A DNA stretch of 21,052 bases. Source: an uncultured Lachnospiraceae bacterium (GTDB lineage: Bacteria; Bacillota; Clostridia; Lachnospirales; Lachnospiraceae). Both the position numbers and the translations under genes were made by a program. The notes beneath the pieces were generated by a model that was given only the letters and a program-made list of their open reading frames with translations, was not told where the DNA came from and made no database searches. Location of the stretch: NCBI GenBank assembly GCA_910579285.1, contig CAJTTT010000040.1, positions 1 through 21,052 of the forward strand, given 5' to 3'. This document shows, piece by piece, positions 1 through 6,224 of the stretch. Positions within the stretch are counted from its first letter, which is position 1, and every line of letters begins with the position of its first letter.

Positions 1-7
1 CTTATAA

Positions 8-13
8 CCTCCT
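8..13 (-). promoter_or_regulatory. Ribosome binding site of a gene beyond the left edge
   Basis: On the minus strand AGGAGG is followed by seven bases (TTATAAG) that run to the window edge. That is the right spacing for a start codon immediately outside. It lies about 30 bases past the dut stop, so a further gene is probably the next member of the nrdD-nrdG-dut transcript. The gene itself is not visible. Confidence 0.6.
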
Positions 14-45
14 CAATTTTTGTCTCGCATAAAAACACTTGTTAT

Positions 46-483
46 TTATATTCCTGTGCTTCCATGCCCTCCTCTGTCCTCATTTCCAAGACTTTTTACC
101 TCTTCAAAAATAATCCTCGGCTGATTCTCCACAATGCGGAACTGGCATATGCGGTCGTTTACATGGATCTTTGTATCTCTGACTGCATAGACGGGCATGA
201 ACCACTGGTCATTATCCCCGCAATAGGACGCATCAATCACGCCCTGGTGATTGGTCTGTATAATGCCGAAATTTTTGAAAGTGGAGCTTCTCGGCACTAC
301 ATGGGCTTCATAGCCTTCCGGCAGTTCCATCGCCACTCCCAGAGGGATCAGCTGAAACTCCCCTTTCTTTAAAACAAAATCCGCCGCGGCCCGCAGATCA
401 ATCCAGTCCGACTTGCTGTCTATATAAGCCAGTTTCTCGATTTTGTCTGTAAAATATTTAATTTTAATATGCTCCATCCGCAT
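46..483 (-). CDS. dut: dUTP diphosphatase (dUTPase)
   Basis: Hydrolyses dUTP to dUMP and pyrophosphate in the cytoplasm, keeping uracil out of DNA and supplying dUMP for dTMP synthesis. At 145 aa it has the usual length of the trimeric all-beta family, and all five motifs are visible in order: DLRAAAD (29-35), PRSS (64-67), GVID..Y (81-87, sugar and catalytic-water Asp84), RICQF (111-115) and the glycine-rich RGGHGSTG (137-144). Motif 3 reads SYCGDNDQW instead of the textbook YRGE, so substrate details may differ, but the catalytic Asp is kept. The ATG at 483 follows GGGGG by seven bases, and this site overlaps the nrdG stop; a second ATG two codons on is possible. It lies 11 bases downstream of nrdG, so it is cotranscribed with the reductase genes, consistent with joint control of dNTP pools. 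Confidence 0.93.
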   Translation of the reverse strand: MRMEHIKIKYFTDKIEKLAYIDSKSDWIDLRAAADFVLKKGEFQLIPLGVAMELPEGYEAHVVPRSSTFKNFGIIQTNHQGVIDASYCGDNDQWFMPVYAVRDTKIHVNDRICQFRIVENQPRIIFEEVKSLGNEDRGGHGSTGI

Positions 484-494
484 TGTCGTTCCCC

Positions 495-1004
495 CTACGC
501 ATAATCCTTACAGTAAAGCACCGGGATTGAGGGATCTGTCTGCTCCAGGCTCTTCTGTACATCAATCACTCTCTGATTTTTGCTGCCCTTCCAGCGCAGT
601 CTCGCATCCTTCAGCTCCTTCTGATATTCTCCGTCCACAAGCACATCCACGAACTTCATGGCAGGATAATGCAGCACATCCTCCCAGCTGTCCCCCGTAT
701 AAAGCCATATTGTTTTACCCGGGTATCTGTTTTTGATCTCCTCCATCAGATTCCTCACGTCCAGCCGGTTTGCCGAGTGAAGCGGATCACCGCCCGAAAA
801 CGTAATACCGCTGATATAAGATTTGTCCAGCTGCGAAAATATTTCCTGCTTTGCCGCCTCATCAAAGGGAAGGCCGCCGTCCGGGTCCCAGGTAAGCGGA
901 TTTTGGCATTCCTTGCAGCAGTGGGTACAGCCTGCCACCCAGAGTACCACCCGCAGGCCGTCGCCGTTGAGCATATCGTCCTTTGTTATATTATGGTATC
1001 TCAT
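495..1004 (-). CDS. nrdG: Anaerobic ribonucleoside-triphosphate reductase activating protein
   Basis: Radical SAM activase that installs the glycyl radical on NrdD using S-adenosylmethionine and a 4Fe-4S cluster. The cluster motif is CX3CX2C at Cys26, Cys30 and Cys33 (CTHCCKEC, with an extra Cys at 29), in the N-terminal position typical of NrdG. A SAM-contacting GGDP motif follows near residue 70 in TFSGGDPL. At 169 aa the length is normal for the short NrdG family. It lies downstream of nrdD, separated by a structured 146-base spacer, and is followed after 11 bases by dut. The ribosome binding site is weak (GAGAG-like, well upstream of the ATG at 1004), so yield may be lower than for NrdD, which suits a catalytic activase. 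Confidence 0.95.
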   Translation of the reverse strand: MRYHNITKDDMLNGDGLRVVLWVAGCTHCCKECQNPLTWDPDGGLPFDEAAKQEIFSQLDKSYISGITFSGGDPLHSANRLDVRNLMEEIKNRYPGKTIWLYTGDSWEDVLHYPAMKFVDVLVDGEYQKELKDARLRWKGSKNQRVIDVQKSLEQTDPSIPVLYCKDYA

Positions 1005-1099
1005 AAAATATTTCTCTCACTTTCCTGTGAAAACCTCTGCATTCCTGCAAGTCGATCATTCGCTGCGCTTCTCCTTCGCTCATGTCGGACGCCCGCCAT

Positions 1100-1136
1100 A
1101 AACATGCGCTCTTCTGCAAGCAGAGACCGCATGTTT
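1100..1136 (-). other. Stem-loop in the nrdD-nrdG spacer
   Basis: Perfect 9-bp arms AAACATGCG (1100-1108) and CGCATGTTT (1128-1136) enclose a second short stem TCTG/CAGA. There is no T-run on either side, so this is not a standard terminator. An 8-bp inverted repeat, GTGAAAAC near 1028 and GTTTTCAC near 1146, brackets the whole spacer and includes the nrdD stop. The spacer could tune mRNA processing between nrdD and nrdG, or be a small repeat element. No function is proven. Confidence 0.5.
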
Positions 1137-1150
1137 CCGCCTCGCTGTTT

Positions 1151-3340
1151 TCACATGCTCTTCCTCTCCGCGATCTCCGCCATTTTTGCTTCGCTCAAGC
1201 GCGTATCGCCATGTACACGGGAATAAGCGAGATACCCGTTCATACGGTCGATCTTTGTCAGATTGCGGCTGCCGCACACGGGACACTCATCCATTTCCAG
1301 TTCCTGGTGTCCGCAGTCATCACAGTACGCCAGTGAAAGGTTCACACCTTCATAAAATCCCATGTCCATTGCCCTGCGGATCAGCGTCTTGATCGCTTCT
1401 ATATTGTAATCAATCGGATATTTCACATACTGGATCTTGCCGCCGTTGGCCATCTCCCAGAAACGGTACTCCAGATCCTGCTTCTCTATGGGCGTGATGT
1501 CCTCCGTCACATGACAGTGGAAGCTGTTGGACACATACTCCCTGTCGGACACGCCCTCCACAATGCCGTACTTCGCCCTGAACTGCTTCACCTGCAGGCC
1601 GCAGAGATTCTCAGCCGGCGTGCCGTAAATGGCATAGAGATGACCGTCCGCTTCCTTGTACTCCGTAATCTTGTTATTGATATGTTCCAGCACTTCCAGC
1701 GCAAAGGCGCCGTCCTCCACAAGCGATTTTCCGTTATAAAGCTCCTGCAGCTCATTAAACGCCGTGATGCCAAAACTGGCCGTCGCCGACTTTAAAATCG
1801 GCTTAATCTTGTCGTGGAGCTGCAGATGCCCTCCCAAAAAGCCGCCCTCACAGTAGGCAAGCGGGTTGGTTGATGCGCGCATCTCACCGAGATAAGCATA
1901 CGTCCTGATGTGAAGCTGTCTGATCAGATTCAGATAATAGTCAAGCACATCGTAGAAATCCCTGCCCTCCTGTCTGGATTTCGCAAGAATCATGGGCAGA
2001 TGCAGGGAAACCGCCCCCACGTTAAATCTGCCTACAAATACAGGCGTATCCGTCTCATCCGCCGGATGCATGCCGCCCCGCTCATACCAGGGCGAAAGGA
2101 AGGCACGGCATCCCATAGGGGAAATCACCTTGCCATACTGCTTATACATGCTGGCAATATAGCCTTTCCCGGTCAGACTCAGCCAGTCGGGATACATGGT
2201 CTTTGCGGAACACTTGACACCCGCCTCAAACACATCTTCCAGATCCTTGCCGGGACCGTGTAAATTTTCATCATATAAAAATACAATCTTAGGAAAAAGT
2301 ACAGGTTTTTTGCACTCTTTCCTGCCCTGCCCCTTTCTGCGCACATTGAGCATCTGGATCGTTGCCATTTTCGCAAAACGGCCCGTACCGATTCCGGCAG
2401 TCACCGTAATAAAAGGATAGTCTCCGCGGCTGCTGGCCACCGTGTTAAACTTATACTCCCAGCCCTGGAATCCCTGCTCGAACTCTTTCTTGACGTCCGC
2501 AAGCGCCTCCGCCTCCGCCGTTTCCCTGTCAATCCCCAGATTTTTATATTTCGCAATGTTTCTCTTGTAGGATTTCTCCGCATAAGGCTCTAATATCTTG
2601 TCTACCTCTGGCACCGTAAAGCCGCCGTACTGCTGGCTCGCCGCGCTCAAAACGATATCTCCTATAACATCGAAAGCCACATCCAGCGTCTTCGGCTCAT
2701 TGTACCAGATATTTCCCATCTCGAAACCGCCGGAAAGCACCTCCGCCACATTGAAAAGACAGCAGTTCATGGTATCTCTTCTGGCAGACATGTCGTGGAC
2801 ATAAATGTAGCCGTCCCGGCAGGCCTGAATCTCCTCTGTGGTCATAAAAAACTTCTGATATAATTCCTTGTTAAACTGATTGAAAATCAGACTGCGCTTC
2901 GTGGAAACAAGGGCGCTGTCCGTATTAGCGTTCTCCTTGTCGCCGATATACATGATCGACTGGCTCTTTTTATAGACGTCATCCATCATGCGCACAAAAT
3001 CCTGCTTGTAATTGCGGTAATCCCGATAGCTCTTCGCCACAATCGGTTTTACGTCTTCCAGCGCACTCTCCACAATATTGTGCATAATCTGAATAGGGAT
3101 CTTTTCCTCATCCAGCTCATTCACCTTTTCAACTACCGTCTGGCAGATATGACGCTTTTCCTCTTCTGTAAACTTAGTGAGAGCGCGGTATGCGCTTTTC
3201 CCCACCGCATCAATGACCTTCTGAACATTGAACGCCTCCAGACTGCCATCCTTTTTGATCACCTTCACACCCTTATCCGGCTGGTACTGAAGCCCGTAAT
3301 TCTCCCCATCCGAATGACCTGACTCAAATTTACTACTCAT
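1151..3340 (-). CDS. nrdD: Anaerobic (class III) ribonucleoside-triphosphate reductase
   Basis: Reduces ribonucleoside triphosphates to deoxyribonucleotides by glycyl-radical chemistry, only without oxygen. An ATP-cone regulatory domain covers roughly residues 20-110 (KVIKKDGSLEAFNVQKV start), followed by the large radical-enzyme barrel. The C-terminal tail has a zinc site of four cysteines (Cys673, 676, 686, 689) and the glycyl-radical segment RMNGYLAYSR, with Gly702 as the radical site. The frame stays open to an ATG at 3388, but the ATG at 3340 follows GGAGGGG at ideal spacing, giving 729 aa starting MSSKFES; I use that start. The gene heads the nrdD-nrdG-dut operon and has a strong promoter plus two NrdR-like boxes in the leader. 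Strict anaerobiosis is suggested but not proven, since other reductases could lie elsewhere. Confidence 0.96.
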   Translation of the reverse strand: MSSKFESGHSDGENYGLQYQPDKGVKVIKKDGSLEAFNVQKVIDAVGKSAYRALTKFTEEEKRHICQTVVEKVNELDEEKIPIQIMHNIVESALEDVKPIVAKSYRDYRNYKQDFVRMMDDVYKKSQSIMYIGDKENANTDSALVSTKRSLIFNQFNKELYQKFFMTTEEIQACRDGYIYVHDMSARRDTMNCCLFNVAEVLSGGFEMGNIWYNEPKTLDVAFDVIGDIVLSAASQQYGGFTVPEVDKILEPYAEKSYKRNIAKYKNLGIDRETAEAEALADVKKEFEQGFQGWEYKFNTVASSRGDYPFITVTAGIGTGRFAKMATIQMLNVRRKGQGRKECKKPVLFPKIVFLYDENLHGPGKDLEDVFEAGVKCSAKTMYPDWLSLTGKGYIASMYKQYGKVISPMGCRAFLSPWYERGGMHPADETDTPVFVGRFNVGAVSLHLPMILAKSRQEGRDFYDVLDYYLNLIRQLHIRTYAYLGEMRASTNPLAYCEGGFLGGHLQLHDKIKPILKSATASFGITAFNELQELYNGKSLVEDGAFALEVLEHINNKITEYKEADGHLYAIYGTPAENLCGLQVKQFRAKYGIVEGVSDREYVSNSFHCHVTEDITPIEKQDLEYRFWEMANGGKIQYVKYPIDYNIEAIKTLIRRAMDMGFYEGVNLSLAYCDDCGHQELEMDECPVCGSRNLTKIDRMNGYLAYSRVHGDTRLSEAKMAEIAERKSM

Positions 3341-3384
3341 ACGCCCCTCCGTATCTTTATCCCACCGCAATTTCGCGGTATTTC

Positions 3385-3400
3385 CCACAAAATATAGTGC
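3385..3400. promoter_or_regulatory. NrdR box 1 (gene-proximal)
   Basis: CCACAAAATATAGTGC matches 13 of 16 positions of the palindromic NrdR consensus as I recall it (ACACWATATATWGTGT). NrdR is the ATP-cone and zinc-ribbon repressor of ribonucleotide reductase genes. It lies in the predicted nrdD leader, and its start is 30 bp from that of the second box, about three helical turns as is usual for NrdR pairs. NrdR itself is not in the window. Confidence 0.7.
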
Positions 3401-3414
3401 CAGTTAACATAATA

Positions 3415-3430
3415 GCACAATATATTGCGG
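3415..3430. promoter_or_regulatory. NrdR box 2 (promoter-proximal)
   Basis: GCACAATATATTGCGG has an intact CACAATATATTG core and 13 of 16 consensus matches. It begins about three bases past the predicted nrdD transcription start. A bound repressor would therefore sit directly on the start-site side of RNA polymerase. Confidence 0.72.
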
Positions 3431-3439
3431 TTTAGGATT

Positions 3440-3468
3440 AGTATACGGTAATAAACATGTTATGTCAA
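3440..3468 (-). promoter_or_regulatory. Sigma-A promoter of nrdD-nrdG-dut
   Basis: On the minus strand TTGACA (3468-3463) and TATACT (3445-3440) are separated by exactly 17 bases. The predicted start is near 3433, giving a leader of about 93 bases that carries both NrdR boxes. This near-consensus promoter would be strong when derepressed. Confidence 0.8.
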
Positions 3469-3480
3469 TGAAAACACCCC

Positions 3481-3525
3481 GCAAAAAATACCAAAATGGG
3501 ATATGCCTTTTTGTGACATATCCCA
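3481..3525 (-). terminator. Terminator after the WYL regulator
   Basis: On the minus strand a perfect 9-bp stem TGGGATATG/CATATCCCA (3525-3517 with 3505-3497) has an 11-base loop. It is followed by TTTT, GG and a second T-run (3490-3481). It begins eight bases past the WYL stop and separates that unit from the nrdD promoter. Confidence 0.75.
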
Positions 3526-3532
3526 AAGCTGC

Positions 3533-4537
3533 TCAATCCGCCTGTTTTTCCTCATACCCCGCCAGCACTTTTTTCAGATGAAGCCGGTAATCCTCCGCCA
3601 CAGATTCCGGCGCCAGAATCTGCGCCCCTGTGCCAAGCCCCGTCATCCATCCGAAAAACTGTCCGCTGACCGCCACCCGCACTCTGACGGAAAAATGCGC
3701 CTCGTCCCGTTTACGGATGGATGCTTCCCTGCCAAACCGATCCATCACCACACCGATCAGGCTGTTTTCAAACAACAAAGTCACCGTCTCCTCCCGGCCG
3801 CCGTACATACCGAATGTCTTGTTGGCATAATCCGCGATGTCAAAACGCTCAAAAAGCGCGGCGCCTTCCCTCTTTTGATTCAGCACTTCGATTTTCGCCA
3901 TCTTGTCGACACGGAAGTGCTTGATTTTATCCTCCCCGCTGTCGTGGGCAATCAGATAGTAATACTCGTCCTTGCAAGTGAGCGCCCAGGGGCTTGCCTG
4001 ATAGGGTTTTCCGCCCCGGCGCGGCACCAGCTCCCGTTGCAGGTTCCATTCCAGATATTGAAACGAAATCTGCCTGTTTCCCTGAATCGCCCTGTGAATA
4101 TCATCTACCACATAGTAGATACTCTCATTTGCCGTCTTAATGCGGTTCGCCACATAGACCTGACGCTGTAACTGCCCGGCCTCCGCCTTCGACGCCAGTT
4201 TTTCGATCTTGGAAATCAGCTCTCTGGATTTATTGGCCGTCAGAAACCGGGATGCCTGTACCGTCTCTACCAGAAGTTTTAACTCCGCCAGTTCAAAATC
4301 CCGCCCTGCCAGATAGTAACCGCCCCCTGTCTTTGCCTTCACGAGTTCAATATCGTATCCGAAATCAATCAGCTGGGCAATATCATCATAAATGCTTTTG
4401 CGCTCCGCCTTCACATCGTAAGCCGCCAGCGCATCGATCAACGCCTGGGCGCTCAGACAATGCTCCTCATCGGACTGCTCCGTCAATATCTTAAGTAGAT
4501 ATAATAACTTCTGCTTTTGTTTCGTCGATCTTGCCAT
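3533..4537 (-). CDS. WYL-domain transcriptional regulator
   Basis: Predicted DNA-binding regulator of the YafY/PafC type, 334 aa. Residues 1-75 form a DeoR-like winged helix (MARSTKQKQKLLYLLKIL opening, then ERKSIYDDIAQL as recognition region). Residues about 140-220 are the WYL domain, with SPWALTCKDEYYYLIA and HFRVDKM as diagnostic segments. Residues about 235-325 match the WCX extension. WYL proteins usually sense a nucleic-acid or small-molecule ligand; which one is unknown here. The gene follows the HAD phosphatase after 68 bases that contain half of a palindromic repeat, and a terminator closes it. The ribosome binding site is modest (TTAGGGT just before the ATG at 4537). No target can be assigned. 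WYL proteins occur near defence systems, but no defence genes are visible here. Confidence 0.88.
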   Translation of the reverse strand: MARSTKQKQKLLYLLKILTEQSDEEHCLSAQALIDALAAYDVKAERKSIYDDIAQLIDFGYDIELVKAKTGGGYYLAGRDFELAELKLLVETVQASRFLTANKSRELISKIEKLASKAEAGQLQRQVYVANRIKTANESIYYVVDDIHRAIQGNRQISFQYLEWNLQRELVPRRGGKPYQASPWALTCKDEYYYLIAHDSGEDKIKHFRVDKMAKIEVLNQKREGAALFERFDIADYANKTFGMYGGREETVTLLFENSLIGVVMDRFGREASIRKRDEAHFSVRVRVAVSGQFFGWMTGLGTGAQILAPESVAEDYRLHLKKVLAGYEEKQAD

Positions 4538-4580
4538 ACCCTAACCCCATAATCCTTCTTACGGTATCTCACACCTACGC

Positions 4581-4598
4581 GGAGAATGCCTCTTTTCA
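4581..4598. repeat. Half copy of the GAGAATGC palindrome
   Basis: GGAGAATGCC, one base, then CTTTTCA matches the left arm and loop of the complete palindrome at 16313-16340 at 17 of 18 positions. The right arm is absent; AGACTG follows instead. It lies just past the HAD gene stop on the minus strand. It may be a decayed copy. Confidence 0.5.
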
Positions 4599-4605
4599 AG
4601 ACTGT

Positions 4606-5298
4606 TTACTCTAATACCGCCATCAGCTCCTCCAGACGGCGGATCTCGTAATCCGTCCGCACCTCCACATCTTTCGCCTTTCCTTCCGGGTTAAACCAGC
4701 AGGAAGCCACACCCGCGTTCTCCGCACCTCTCATATCACTCGTCAGGGAATCTCCCACCAGAATGCATTCTTTCCGTGACACACCGGGCATCGCCGCAAA
4801 GCAGGCGTCAAAGTATTCTTTTCGGGGTTTTGGATATCCCATGAGTTCTGAGACAAATACCCCGTCCATGACCGCGTCAAGCCCGGACAGCTTCATTTTG
4901 TTTGCCTGTGTGGTATTGACTCCATTGGTCACCACATACTGCCGGTATCCTTTTTCCTTTAGCAGCGTAACAAGTTCTTTGGCGCCATCTATATAGAAGA
5001 AAACGTTTCCCAGCTCTCTCTGGTAATCCGCATTGATCTCCTCCGGCGCCACATGGGTGATTCCCAGCTCTTCAAACAGAGCGCGGAACCGGCCGACAGT
5101 CACCTGCTCCTTCGTCAGTTCCCCCGCTTCCAGTCGACGCCAATAGCTTCTGTTTATGACATCATAGCGGGCTTTCGTCTCTTCGCTTATTGCCAGCCCG
5201 TACTGCGCAAATACTGCCAGCAGCGCATGCTCCATAGAAAGATCAAAATCAAGCAGCGTCTGATCCAGATCCCAAAGTATTGTTGTATAGTTTCCCAT
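4606..5298 (-). CDS. HAD-family phosphatase, YjjG-like nucleotidase
   Basis: Predicted cytoplasmic HAD phosphohydrolase of the YjjG type, a group acting on non-canonical pyrimidine nucleotides and other nucleoside monophosphates. The 230-aa sequence shows motif I DLDQT (Asp10 nucleophile, Asp12 acid/base), motif II VVTNG (Thr124), motif III Lys157 in GYPKPRKEYF and motif IV GDSLTSDM (Asp183, Asp188). A helical cap covers about residues 16-100, as in HAD subfamily I. PKPRKEYF and the 230-aa length fit YjjG better than phosphoglycolate phosphatase, but substrate specificity cannot be read from sequence. The start ATG at 5298 follows AGGAGAGAGGAA. No clear promoter is seen between it and the hairpin at 5346-5375, so read-through from the small membrane gene is possible. 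Confidence 0.87.
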   Translation of the reverse strand: MGNYTTILWDLDQTLLDFDLSMEHALLAVFAQYGLAISEETKARYDVINRSYWRRLEAGELTKEQVTVGRFRALFEELGITHVAPEEINADYQRELGNVFFYIDGAKELVTLLKEKGYRQYVVTNGVNTTQANKMKLSGLDAVMDGVFVSELMGYPKPRKEYFDACFAAMPGVSRKECILVGDSLTSDMRGAENAGVASCWFNPEGKAKDVEVRTDYEIRRLEELMAVLE

Positions 5299-5345
5299 TT
5301 CCTCTCTCCTGCCTTTTTCTGACTCCGCCTATGTGCGGATAAGAA

Positions 5346-5382
5346 GGAAGGGCGTTCATCTGTGAACACCCTTCCATTTTTT
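5346..5382 (+). terminator. Strong hairpin with a plus-strand T-run
   Basis: GGAAGGGCGTTCA (5346-5358) pairs with TGAACACCCTTCC (5363-5375) with one C-A mismatch and a TCTG loop. On the plus strand ATTTTTT follows; on the minus strand only TTCTT follows. As flanking genes run on the minus strand, it probably works as a bidirectional, leaky terminator or 3' stabilising hairpin after the small membrane gene. Confidence 0.6.
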
Positions 5383-5407
5383 CATTCATCCTTACGCCTG
5401 TAACAGA

Positions 5408-5584
5408 CTATGCTGTTGTACTTCCGTCCGCAGTATCTGCCCGCATTTCCAAAGCCGCCTTCGCGTCCTTACTCTTTCTCCACTTCACGCCGATGATGCA
5501 TGCCACAATTACCAGCGCAACAATCAGTACAAACAGAAGCAGATACGATAAAAACGAGTTCACAAATAAAATTAAATTTGCCAT
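5408..5584 (-). CDS. 58-aa single-pass membrane protein
   Basis: A short open frame with its own ribosome binding site (AGAAGGA nine bases before the ATG at 5584) encodes 58 aa. Residues about 4-32 are a long hydrophobic run (LILFVNSFLSYLLLFVLIVA, then LVIVACIIGV). A basic patch KWRKSKDAK follows, then a polar, slightly acidic tail ending in DGSTTA. The positive-inside rule predicts the N-terminus outside and the tail in the cytoplasm. It lies 82 bases after RNase HI and ahead of a strong hairpin, as the last gene of the salvage cluster. Similar tiny proteins are, to my knowledge, common in Lachnospiraceae and uncharacterised. I assign no function. Confidence 0.7.
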   Translation of the reverse strand: MANLILFVNSFLSYLLLFVLIVALVIVACIIGVKWRKSKDAKAALEMRADTADGSTTA

Positions 5585-5604
5585 TTTTCCACATCCTTCT
5601 CTTC

Positions 5605-5632
5605 AAGAATTCCCGCCGGGAAGCGGAATCTT
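5605..5632 (-). other. Imperfect hairpin between rnhA and the small membrane gene
   Basis: Arms AAGAATTCCCGC and GCGGAATCTT pair over ten bases with two bulges around a CGGGAA loop. No T-run follows on the minus strand. It may mark an mRNA processing or stability point just upstream of the small gene's ribosome binding site. Confidence 0.35.
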
Positions 5633-5666
5633 TCCTTCTCCCAGACTACATCCATGATACCACCAA

Positions 5667-6137
5667 TCAGAGTGAATCGTCAAGCAGATCTGTACCATCC
5701 GCCGCCGTGGTAGCCAGCTTATCACACCTCTCGTTCTCCGGGTGCCCGTCATGTCCTTTTACCCACTGGAAGGTGACACGGTGCGGCTCCTTGGCCCGAA
5801 GCAGGCGTTCCCACAAATCTACATTCTTGACCGGCTTGTTGCCCGCTGTTTTCCACCCCTTTTTCAGCCATCCCTCAATCCAGTGTTTGTTAAAGGCGTC
5901 CGTCACATATTTGGAATCGGAGATCAGCAGCACCTCGCACGGTTTTGTGAGCGCCTCCAGCCCTACAATCACCGCCATCAGCTCCATACGGTTGTTCGTT
6001 GTCTTCTTGTACCCTGCGGAATACTCCCGCTCGTGCAGAGTGCCCCTGCTGTCAATATACTGCAGCACCGTGCCGTACCCGCCCGGTCCCTCCGGGTTTC
6101 CGCGCGCCGCGCCGTCCGTATAGATGGTTACCTTCAT
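5667..6137 (-). CDS. rnhA: Ribonuclease HI
   Basis: Cuts the RNA strand of RNA-DNA hybrids (R-loops, primers, misincorporated ribonucleotides) with two metal ions. The 156-aa protein matches the bacterial RNase HI length. Catalytic residues are visible: Asp8 in YTDGAARGN, Glu52 in NNRMEL, Asp74 in ISDSKYV, His129 in KGHDGH and Asp139 in NERCDKLA. The basic region KHWIEGWLKKGWK (85-97) corresponds to the substrate-handling loop of E. coli RNase HI. The frame is open to 6212, but the ATG at 6137 follows GGAAAGGA at seven bases and begins MKVTIYTDG, as expected for the family. It lies 87 bases after the MutS-like gene in the same direction, probably in one transcript. Confidence 0.94.
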   Translation of the reverse strand: MKVTIYTDGAARGNPEGPGGYGTVLQYIDSRGTLHEREYSAGYKKTTNNRMELMAVIVGLEALTKPCEVLLISDSKYVTDAFNKHWIEGWLKKGWKTAGNKPVKNVDLWERLLRAKEPHRVTFQWVKGHDGHPENERCDKLATTAADGTDLLDDSL

Positions 6138-6224
6138 GTCCAGTTCCTTTCCACTATTCCATATCTGCACTGCGGCAATGGCCATCCACCGACCGATCAT
6201 CATAGTGTTCATTGCCCGCTCATA

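Noticed and set aside
991..1083. 30-residue minus-strand frame in the nrdD-nrdG spacer (starts MSEGEAQRMI)
   Set aside because: No ribosome binding site at useful spacing, and it overlaps the nrdG start. It is more likely part of the structured spacer.
3503..4171. Long plus-strand open frame (222 codons) opposite the WYL gene
   Set aside because: It lies wholly antisense to a gene with clear domains, has no ribosome binding site and a biased composition expected of a shadow frame.
3533..4537. WYL regulator as a marker of a defence island
   Set aside because: Its neighbours are housekeeping genes with no nucleases, toxins or phage genes, so the WYL domain alone is not evidence.
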